A stretch of 5,199 nt of DNA from positions 1-5,199 of the forward strand of contig CAYOHP010000241.1 of the NCBI GenBank assembly GCA_964403795.1, written 5' to 3'. The position numbers were made by a program, and so were the translations under genes. The notes beneath the pieces were generated by a model. That model worked only from the letters and a program-made list of their open reading frames with translations, did no database searches and had not been told where the DNA came from. Every line of letters begins with the position of its first letter. Position 1 is the first letter of the stretch. Positions 1 through 5,199 of this stretch are shown here, piece by piece. Origin of the DNA: CAYOHP01 sp964403795 [NCBI: uncultured bacterium] (GTDB lineage Bacteria; Muiribacteriota; UBA6191; CAZXTJ01).

Positions 1-2151
1 CGGCCTTCGCAGGTGTACTGCTGGGACGACTTCGACCCCTACCTGGTGGTGGCCGCCGACAAGGGCACCGCCACCTTCTCCGACTTCGCCAACGAACTCT
101 CGAACGAGTACCGGTTCTGGCTCGGCGACGCCTTCGCCTCCGGAGGCTCCTGCGGGTACAGCCACAAGGACCTCGGGATCACCGCCCGGGGCGGCTGGGA
201 GTGCGTCAAGCGCCACTTCCGGGAGATGGGCAAGGACATCCAGACCCAGGACTTCACCTGCGTGGGGATCGGCGACATGGCCGGGGACGTGTTCGGCAAC
301 GGGATGATCCTGTCCCGGCACACCAAGTTGCTGGCGGCCTTCAACCACAAGAACATCTTCCTGGACCCGAATCCCGATCCGGAAGCCTCCTTCCAGGAGC
401 GCCAGCGGCTCTTCGACAATCCCAAGCTCCAGTGGTCCGACTACGACCCGGCGAAGATCTCGCAGGGCGGCGGGGTCTTCAGCCGCTCCGCCAAGGTGAT
501 CGCCCTGTCCCCGGAGGTCAGGGCGGCGCTCGGCACCGACCGGGACACGGTCAACGGCGAGGAGCTGATCACCATCATCCTCCGGGCCCCCGCGGAACTC
601 CTCTGGAACGGCGGCATCGGCACCTACATCAAGGCTTCCTACGAGAACCACCACGAGGTCCGCGACAAGACCAACGACCGGGTCCGGGTCGACGCCCGGG
701 AGCTGCGCTGCAAGGTGATCGGCGAGGGGGGGAACCTGGGGCTGACCCAGAAGGCCCGGCTCGAGTTCGCCTCCCTCGGCGGGCGGCTCAACACCGACGC
801 CATCGACAACTCGGGCGGGGTCGACCTCTCCGACCACGAGGTGAACCTGAAGATCCTGATGGACCTGCTCCAGTCCAGGGGGAAGGTGGCGGACGGAACC
901 GCCCGGAACCAGCTGCTCCGGGAACTCACCGAGGAGGTCATCCAGCTGGTGCTTCGGCACAACTACCGCCAGAGCCTGGCCCTCTCGCTGGACCAGCTCC
1001 GCAGCCAGGGCGATCCCCTGCCCTTCGTGGCGCTGGTGGCACACCTCGAGAAGGAGGTCGGCCTGAACCGCCGGGTGGAGTCGATCGGGGACGACTCGAG
1101 CCTGCTGAACGTCCCGGTGGGAGGCCACGGGATCCCCAGGCCCACGCTGGCGATCCTGCTCGCCTACTCGAAGCGGGAAGCCTTCGGGGCGATCCTGGCG
1201 AGCGACCTGCCCGACCGTCCCGAGGTCCAGCGCTGCCTGGCCGAGTACTTCCCGAAGCCGGTGCATGCCCGGTTCGGGACCACCATCTTCGAGCACCGGC
1301 TGCGCCGGGAGATCATCGGGACGGTGCTCTCGAACCGGGTCATCGACCAGGCCGGGATGACCTACCTCTTCCACGAATCCCAGGCCACCGGGAAACCCGT
1401 ACCCGAGGTCGTGGCCAGCTACCTGCTGGCCGAGGCCTATCTCGACGGGGTCGGCCTGCGCAGCGCCGTCTTCGCCCTCGACAACCGGGTCCCGGCCGCC
1501 AGCACCTACCGCTGCCTCCTGGGGTTGGAGTCCGCCATCGGGGGCATCGCCCGGTACCTGCTCTCATGGGGTGCCTTCTCCCCGCTCCGCTGGGACAACC
1601 TGGAAGACCGCAAGCTCGTCCTCACCCAGGTCCTCGAGCGGCTCTCCGAACGCCTGCCCGAGACCATGCGCCAGGCCATGGAGGCCCAGGCCAAGAGCCT
1701 CGCCGACGAGGGAATGCCGGCGGAGCTGGCCCGGCGGATCGCCTTCCTGCCGGCGGTCCGGCACCTCCTGGGGCTGGTCCGGGTGGCCGAGGAGGGCGGC
1801 CTCGAGCTCCTGGACATGGCCGAGGTCTTCTTCCGGGTGGGCTCCGACCTCCGCTTCGACTGGCTCCAGGAGCGGGCCGTCCAGGTGACCCGGGCGAACC
1901 AGTGGGAGCTCCAGTTCCTGAACCGGCTCTCCTCGGAGCTCTACTTCCTGCAGGGCGAGATCTCCAAGGCGGCGATCGGCGCCCGCAAGGAGGCCGAGCC
2001 GATCGGGGAGCTGCTCTCCCGGTTCTACTCGGACCGCAAGGATCGGGTCCAGACGATCCACAAGGAGCTCGAGCGGCTGGCCGCCAGCGGGGTCAACAAC
2101 CTGATCCCCATCGACCTGTTCCGGGACCACTACCGGGCGATCGTGGCGTAG
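1..2151 (+). CDS. gdhB: NAD-specific glutamate dehydrogenase, large (Bac_GDH) type, C-terminal part; 5' end outside window
   Basis: This enzyme oxidatively deaminates glutamate to 2-oxoglutarate and ammonia with NAD+ in the cytoplasm, linking amino acid catabolism to the TCA cycle. The frame is open from base 1, and the GTG at 13 lies inside a conserved stretch, so the true start is upstream. About 716 residues are visible. The large family members run to roughly 1,500-1,650 residues, so about half is missing by window truncation. Family hallmarks in order are VVAADKGTATFSD (about codons 15-27), DAFASGGSCGYSHKDLGITARGG, the nucleotide-binding loop GIGDMAGDVFGNG (nt 265-303), HKNIFLDPNPD, SQGGGVFSRSAKVI, LLWNGGIGTYIK, GEGGNLGLTQKARLEFA and INxDAIDNS-like RLNTDAIDNSGGVD followed by SDHEVN. 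The helical C-terminal domain then continues to TAG at 2149-2151 without a frameshift. Small departures from the usual motifs (GEGGN for GEGAN, NSGGVD for NSAGVD) look neutral. The family call is secure. The symbol is conventional and used inconsistently between species (gdhB, gdh2, gdh). Confidence 0.95.
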   Translation, partial: RPSQVYCWDDFDPYLVVAADKGTATFSDFANELSNEYRFWLGDAFASGGSCGYSHKDLGITARGGWECVKRHFREMGKDIQTQDFTCVGIGDMAGDVFGNGMILSRHTKLLAAFNHKNIFLDPNPDPEASFQERQRLFDNPKLQWSDYDPAKISQGGGVFSRSAKVIALSPEVRAALGTDRDTVNGEELITIILRAPAELLWNGGIGTYIKASYENHHEVRDKTNDRVRVDARELRCKVIGEGGNLGLTQKARLEFASLGGRLNTDAIDNSGGVDLSDHEVNLKILMDLLQSRGKVADGTARNQLLRELTEEVIQLVLRHNYRQSLALSLDQLRSQGDPLPFVALVAHLEKEVGLNRRVESIGDDSSLLNVPVGGHGIPRPTLAILLAYSKREAFGAILASDLPDRPEVQRCLAEYFPKPVHARFGTTIFEHRLRREIIGTVLSNRVIDQAGMTYLFHESQATGKPVPEVVASYLLAEAYLDGVGLRSAVFALDNRVPAASTYRCLLGLESAIGGIARYLLSWGAFSPLRWDNLEDRKLVLTQVLERLSERLPETMRQAMEAQAKSLADEGMPAELARRIAFLPAVRHLLGLVRVAEEGGLELLDMAEVFFRVGSDLRFDWLQERAVQVTRANQWELQFLNRLSSELYFLQGEISKAAIGARKEAEPIGELLSRFYSDRKDRVQTIHKELERLAASGVNNLIPIDLFRDHYRAIVA

Positions 2152-2168
2152 CCGCCGGCCGCGGCTAC
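2148..2168 (+). other. Perfect 8-bp stem-loop spanning the gdh stop codon
   Basis: GTAGCCGC (2148-2155) and GCGGCTAC (2161-2168) are exact reverse complements separated by the 5-base loop CGGCC. The left arm contains the gdh TAG stop. The stem is nearly all G-C and should be very stable in RNA. No T-tract follows, so it does not fit a classical intrinsic terminator. It could weaken read-through, protect the 3' end of the gdh mRNA, or act as a DNA dyad for a regulator of the next gene. The pairing is seen directly; the function is inference. Confidence 0.5.
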
Positions 2169-2171
2169 ACT
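2166..2171 (+). promoter_or_regulatory. Possible -10 element (TACACT) before the protease gene
   Basis: TACACT fits the TAnnnT pattern of a sigma70-type -10 box. No convincing -35 lies 16-18 bases upstream, where the sequence is gdh coding DNA. A start site 5-8 bases downstream would fall inside the Shine-Dalgarno sequence at 2173-2179 and leave a leader of only about 15 bases. The element also overlaps the right arm of the 2148-2168 stem-loop. It is either a weak or regulated promoter or a chance match, and the protease gene may instead be read from gdh transcription. Confidence 0.22.
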
Positions 2172-2172
2172 C

Positions 2173-2179
2173 GGAGGAG
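2173..2179 (+). promoter_or_regulatory. Shine-Dalgarno sequence for the protease-TPR gene
   Basis: GGAGGAG is a near-perfect anti-16S match. It lies 13 bases before the ATG at 2193, longer than the usual 5-10. It still supports that ATG, because the first residues after it form a signal peptide and no other in-frame start lies nearby. Confidence 0.6.
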
Positions 2180-2192
2180 CCCCCTCCCACCG

Positions 2193-4067
2193 ATGCTGCG
2201 CCCCGCCCCGTTCGTCGCCGTATGCCTCTTCGCCGCCTGGGTCGCCGGACTCCAGGCCGCCGGCGAGGCTTCCCGGGTGTTCGAGAAGGCGAGTCCTTCG
2301 GTGGTGGTGGTGCGGTCCCGGGCGGTGGGCAGCGGGGACGACATCCAGACCGGCTCCCAGGGCAGCGGGGTGGTCTTCGCCAAGGAGCGGGTCATCACCA
2401 ATGCCCATGTGGTGAACCACGCGCCCCGGATCACGGTCCACCGGGACGGCAGGAGCTGGGATGCCAAGGTCCGCTATCTCGACCTCGAGCGGGACCTGTG
2501 CGAGCTCATGGTCCCCGGGATGGACGCACCGGCCGTCGCCCAGGGCAAGCTCGACGACCTGAAGATCGGCCAGGAGGTGTTCGCCATCGGGGCTCCCCAG
2601 GGGCTGGGCCTGACCCTCTCGCAGGGCCTGGTCTCGGGGATCCGCAAGGAGGGCGAACACGTCCTGATCCAGACCTCGGCGGCCATCTCCAAGGGGTCGA
2701 GCGGTGGGGGACTCTTCGACGGCGAGGGAAGGCTGGTCGGGATCACCACCCTCACGGTGGAGACGGGCCAGAACCTGAACTTCGCGGTCCCGGCGGACTG
2801 GATCGAGGAGCTCCCCAAGCGCACCCTGGTCCAGGGCGAGGAGGAGGGCGAGTTCTTCCTCCGGATCGGGGATGCCCAGCGCCGGAACCGCCCCGACGAG
2901 ATGCTGGTGGCGGCGGATGCCTGGCTCGCCAAGGCGCCCAGGAACGGGTACGCCCTGGCCATGAAGGGCGACGCCCTCTTGCTCCAGGGGAGGTCGGACG
3001 AGACCGAGACCTACTACCGGGATGCGGCCGCCGATACCACCCCCAGCTACCGGGCCTTCGCGGATGCCGCCCACAAGGGTCTCGGCGACGTGGCCATGGC
3101 GCTCCACCGCTATCAGGCGGCGATCCCCCACTACCGCGAGTTCGTGCGCCGGCTCCGTTCCCGGTTCCCGGATCCGAACGCGGTCCAGAAGCAGCTGATC
3201 GCCTACGCCCACGAACGGATCGCGCTCGCCGAGCTCCGGCTCGGGCGCTTCGACGCTGCGGTGGCCGAGCAGCAGGAGGTGGCGAAGATCTTCCCGAACC
3301 TCCCGGCCCCCTATCTGAACTCGGCCCGGGCCCTCAGCCTGGCCGGGAAGCTGGACGAGGCCCTGGCGGCCATGGACCAGGCCGAGAAGTACGCCCCGGG
3401 CAATCCCAACCTGGCCATCGAGCGCGGCATCGTGCTGCTCCGCAAGGGAGCGACCGAGGACGCCCTCCGCCAGCTCCAGGCCGCGGCCAAGGCGCCGCCT
3501 TGGGACCTCTATGCCCAGAGTTACCTGGGAGATGCGCACGCCAAGCTGGGCGAGAAGGAGAAGGCGCTGGCCGCCTGGACCCGGGCCGCCGAGGGACTCG
3601 CCACCGAGGTCCATCTCTGGAGTCGGATCGGACGGGCGAAGGCGGAACGGAAGGACTGGTCGGGGGCGGCTCTGGCCCTGGAGAAGGCGGTACGCTTCGA
3701 TCCCGCCAAGGAGGCGGACTGGCGGCTCCTGGGACGCTGCCGCATGGAGGCCAAGGAGTTCGAGGCCGCGGCCCGGGCTCTGGAGGCGAGCACCCTGCTC
3801 GCTCCCCAGGAGGCGATGGGGTGGTACATGCTGGGGGTGGCACGGGAGCGGCTGAAGGATCGCTCCGGAGCGCTCTCGGCGCTGGGCGAGGCGGCTCGCC
3901 TGAGTCCCGAGGCGCCCAAGATCCTGTACCGCCTGGGGATGAACCAGCTGGCCTCGTCGGATCGCGACGGGGTGCGACGGACCCTGGGGCGTCTCACCAA
4001 GGTGGACGCCAAGGCCAGGACCGCTCTGGAGGCGAAGGTCCGTGCCAGCGGCCTGTTCTCGAAGTAG
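2193..4067 (+). CDS. Exported trypsin/HtrA-like serine protease with C-terminal TPR array
   Basis: The 624-residue product starts at ATG 2193, supported by GGAGGAG upstream and an immediate signal peptide: short MLRP n-region, hydrophobic residues about 5-20, likely cleavage near LQA-AG at 22-24. Residues about 27-208 form a DegP/HtrA-type protease domain. The triad is readable as His72 in ITNAHVV, Asp101 in ERDLCEL and Ser170 in GSSGGG, where most HtrA proteins have GNSGG. QTSAAISKG before the serine and NLNFAVP after it also match the family. Where HtrA proteins usually carry PDZ domains, this one has a roughly 400-residue helical region. It holds about nine TPR-like units (about 252-285, 288-320, 338-370, 371-404, 405-434, 438-470, 472-504, 508-540, 541-605), many with the G/A spacing and the closing proline. 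It probably cleaves or scaffolds envelope proteins outside the cytoplasm, with the TPRs binding partners; that role is inferred. It lies 41 bases after gdh and overlaps the next gene by 26 bases. The protease fold is confident and the substrate is unknown. Confidence 0.9.
   Translation: MLRPAPFVAVCLFAAWVAGLQAAGEASRVFEKASPSVVVVRSRAVGSGDDIQTGSQGSGVVFAKERVITNAHVVNHAPRITVHRDGRSWDAKVRYLDLERDLCELMVPGMDAPAVAQGKLDDLKIGQEVFAIGAPQGLGLTLSQGLVSGIRKEGEHVLIQTSAAISKGSSGGGLFDGEGRLVGITTLTVETGQNLNFAVPADWIEELPKRTLVQGEEEGEFFLRIGDAQRRNRPDEMLVAADAWLAKAPRNGYALAMKGDALLLQGRSDETETYYRDAAADTTPSYRAFADAAHKGLGDVAMALHRYQAAIPHYREFVRRLRSRFPDPNAVQKQLIAYAHERIALAELRLGRFDAAVAEQQEVAKIFPNLPAPYLNSARALSLAGKLDEALAAMDQAEKYAPGNPNLAIERGIVLLRKGATEDALRQLQAAAKAPPWDLYAQSYLGDAHAKLGEKEKALAAWTRAAEGLATEVHLWSRIGRAKAERKDWSGAALALEKAVRFDPAKEADWRLLGRCRMEAKEFEAAARALEASTLLAPQEAMGWYMLGVARERLKDRSGALSALGEAARLSPEAPKILYRLGMNQLASSDRDGVRRTLGRLTKVDAKARTALEAKVRASGLFSK
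4028..4032 (+). promoter_or_regulatory. Shine-Dalgarno sequence deciding the GTG start of the pilin-like gene
   Basis: GGAGG lies inside the last codons of the protease gene and ends 9 bases before the GTG at 4042. That spacing favours 4042 over the alternative in-frame GTG codons at 4093 and 4096, which have no comparable upstream motif. Confidence 0.5.
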
Positions 4068-4995
4068 GGCCGGGCGGGGCTGGGCCCACAGGGTGGTGGC
4101 GGTCACCCTGGGAACCGCGTTGCTGGCCTCGAGCCGGCCCTGCCATGGCGCCGATCCCGATCCCCTGGAGCCGGTGCTCGAGTTCGCACGCAGCCAAGGC
4201 GACCGGGAGGTCCGGGATGCCATCCGGCTGCTCGCCCTGCTCGCACCCACGGTGCTCCTCGGACTCAACCATACGCTGGTGACCTGGGCTCTCGGCGATC
4301 CTGCCCCGGCCGCCGGGAGCGGCGCCCGGGCTGCCCCGGTCGCGGGGGGCCAGGACGCCCGGAGCCGGAGCGCCCGCAAGCTCCTGGACCTGCTGCGGCT
4401 CGAGAAGGTCCACCGGGATCCCCGGGTGGCGGCCGCCTGGAAGAAGCTCGCGGCCTTGCCCGAGGCCGAGAAGAAGAAGCTCGATGCGGCCCGGGAGAAG
4501 GCCCGGGGTCCCTGGCTCGAGGCGCATGCGGGAGCCGAGCGCCTGAAGGCCATGGCCCAGCGCAACGCCCTGCACCTCGAGACCAGCCTCGACGCGGTGG
4601 CGACCATGCACCAGTCGCGGGCGGCCAACTGCCGCTTGAACCTCCAGATCCTGGCGGGCGCGGTCGAGATGTACAACCTCGACAAGAACGTCTCGGTGAC
4701 GGCCCTCGATGCCCGGCTGGTCGCCGAGCTCCAGAAGGGCAAGTACCTCCCGAGCGAGCCCGAGGACCCCGGCTACGGTCCGGGTTCGTGGCGGCATTAC
4801 CTGCTGCTCCCCGGCGACGGCATCGCCTGCACCCATCACGGCTTCCCGGAGCCGCCCGAGGCGGCCTCGGCCGAGACCACGGTGCGCCAGCAGGCGGAGA
4901 TGAAGGGCATCCGGGACCCGGCGCTCCTGTCCCGGTTCGCCGACGTGCCCCTGGTCCCGCTGCGCCTCCCCGGGGGCGCCGACGTGTTGCGATGA
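4042..4995 (+). CDS. Probable exported protein of unknown function with a C-terminal type IV pilin-like (pseudopilin) domain
   Basis: The product is 317 residues from GTG 4042; GTG at 4093 would shorten it by 17. An arginine-rich start (residues 1-17), a hydrophobic run (about 18-31) and a possible cleavage site at CHG-AD (about 36) suggest a Sec signal peptide. Residues about 60-85 form a second hydrophobic stretch that could be a membrane segment. An Ala/Gly/Pro-rich linker (about 86-108) and a charged helical region (about 110-190) follow. Residues about 197-268 read like the globular part of minor-pilin-like proteins: Cys197, then LNLQILAGAVEMYNLDKN, a helix ending in KGKYLPSEPEDPGYG, GSWRHY, and a closing GIACTHHG with Cys263. 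In such proteins this unit usually directly follows the GFTLIE-type prepilin helix, which is absent here. The 26-base overlap with the protease gene suggests translational coupling. The reading frame is well supported by length, codon bias and context. The domain assignment rests on remembered motif similarity, and the overall function is unknown. Confidence 0.72.
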   Translation: MPAACSRSRAGRGWAHRVVAVTLGTALLASSRPCHGADPDPLEPVLEFARSQGDREVRDAIRLLALLAPTVLLGLNHTLVTWALGDPAPAAGSGARAAPVAGGQDARSRSARKLLDLLRLEKVHRDPRVAAAWKKLAALPEAEKKKLDAAREKARGPWLEAHAGAERLKAMAQRNALHLETSLDAVATMHQSRAANCRLNLQILAGAVEMYNLDKNVSVTALDARLVAELQKGKYLPSEPEDPGYGPGSWRHYLLLPGDGIACTHHGFPEPPEAASAETTVRQQAEMKGIRDPALLSRFADVPLVPLRLPGGADVLR

Positions 4996-5011
4996 TCGCG
5001 TCGACCCCGGC

Positions 5012-5039
5012 TTGACACCCCTGGCCCCGTCACTAGGGT
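5012..5039 (+). promoter_or_regulatory. Sigma70-type promoter reading rightward
   Basis: A perfect -35 hexamer TTGACA (5012-5017) is separated by 16 bases from TAGGGT (5034-5039), which keeps the key T, A and final T of a -10 box. It starts 16 bases after the stop codon of the pilin-like gene, in non-coding DNA. Transcription would begin near 5045-5048. It would drive whatever lies to the right of 5047, which starts with structured, apparently untranslated sequence. Confidence 0.6.
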
Positions 5040-5046
5040 GGCGGCG

Positions 5047-5199
5047 ACCAGAGAGGGACCCGGTCCGGAGCATCCACGGACACCCGTCGAGGCCGGTTCG
5101 GGAGAGATCGAGGAGCCAGGGGACGCGCGGCCAGAGGTCGGCGTACCCCGGAGCCTGGCGACCGCGCCAGGCTCGAAGGGCCCGGCCGGCGCAAGCCGG
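5047..5199 (+). ncRNA. Candidate structured RNA or long structured 5' leader, continuing past the window
   Basis: Three consecutive hairpins follow the promoter. The first (5119-5149) pairs GGGGACGC with GCGT-CCCC around a bulged A at 5145, then continues with about five more pairs to an AGA loop at 5133-5135. The second (5151-5174) is a perfect 10-bp stem, GAGCCTGGCG with CGCCAGGCTC, around the loop ACCG. The third (5186-5199) is CCGGC and GCCGG around a GCAA loop of the GNRA class, and may extend beyond the edge. A weaker stem pairs 5063-5067 with 5077-5081. No ATG-initiated ORF is present and no T-tracts follow the stems, so they do not look like terminators. I looked for hallmarks of RNase P RNA, tmRNA, SRP RNA and the glycine, cobalamin, SAH and c-di-GMP riboswitches and found no convincing match. 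High GC makes chance pairing easier, so this remains a candidate. Confidence 0.4.

Noticed and set aside
201-2192. The protease reading frame stays open far upstream, giving an apparent 1288-residue protein
   Set aside because: The upstream part is read through gdh in another frame and is Arg/Gly/Pro-rich. The signal peptide directly after ATG 2193 and the Shine-Dalgarno before it mark the true start.
2222-4282. A 686-codon + strand frame overlapping the protease gene
   Set aside because: It is Gly/Arg/Pro-rich shadow sequence with no domain and lies in a different frame from the readable protease and TPR motifs.
2130-4742. An 870-codon open frame on the minus strand opposite the protease and pilin-like genes
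   Set aside because: It is an antisense shadow produced by high GC and few stop codons. Its translation is low-complexity Arg/Gly/Pro/Leu-rich sequence with no motifs, while the opposite strand encodes clear protein families.
4989-4999. GCGATGATCGC palindrome at the stop codon of the pilin-like gene as a terminator
   Set aside because: The arms are only five bases with a single central base, too small for a stable hairpin, and no T-tract follows.
5108-5176. Resemblance to an SAH riboswitch (CGAGGAGC and CCAGGCTCG)
   Set aside because: The GCTGC segment and the downstream AACGGCGCTC-type pseudoknot strand are missing, and CCAGGCTC is fully used by the perfect local hairpin.
5098-5194. Resemblance to a glycine riboswitch (CGGGAGAGATC and CGAAGGG followed later by GCAA)
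   Set aside because: The CCGAAGGnGCAA core is not contiguous, the spacing is far too long, and GCAA here is the loop of a perfect hairpin. No CTCTCAGG partner is visible before the window end.
5038-5199. A GTG-initiated frame open to the window end
   Set aside because: The GTG overlaps the -10 box and has no ribosome binding site. The translation is Gly/Pro/Arg-rich without recognisable features, and open frames of this length are expected by chance at this GC.

Overview
The window is a GC-rich bacterial chromosome segment (about two thirds G+C by eye, strong G/C bias at third codon positions). All recognisable genes are on the + strand. No mobile element, CRISPR array, tRNA or rRNA is visible. 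The lineage cannot be fixed from the sequence: the large NAD-dependent glutamate dehydrogenase occurs in several phyla, and the pilin-like domain in the third gene resembles, from memory only, minor-pilin-like proteins of less-studied bacterial phyla.

Layout. Positions 1-2151 hold the C-terminal part of a large NAD-specific glutamate dehydrogenase, cut by the window edge. A 41-base gap follows, with a strong 8-bp stem-loop that includes the gdh stop codon, a possible -10 element and a Shine-Dalgarno sequence. Positions 2193-4067 encode an exported trypsin/HtrA-type serine protease joined to a long TPR array. Positions 4042-4995 overlap its end by 26 bases and encode a probably exported protein of unknown function. 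Its C-terminal third looks like the globular part of a type IV pilin-like (pseudopilin) protein, but it has no prepilin leader. Positions 4996-5199 hold no convincing ORF. They contain a good sigma70-like promoter followed by three consecutive GC-rich hairpins that run to the window end, which suggests a structured leader or non-coding RNA.

How the parts relate. The dehydrogenase is a cytoplasmic metabolic enzyme with no evident link to what follows. The protease-TPR gene and the pilin-like gene overlap, so they are probably co-transcribed and translationally coupled, and both appear to act outside the cytoplasm. A joint role in envelope protein quality control or surface assembly is possible but is inference. 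The promoter at 5012-5039 starts a new transcription unit whose gene or RNA continues beyond the window. I find no clear, complete new multi-gene system here. The parts most worth checking are the pilin-like domain without a pilin leader and the structured RNA at the right end.
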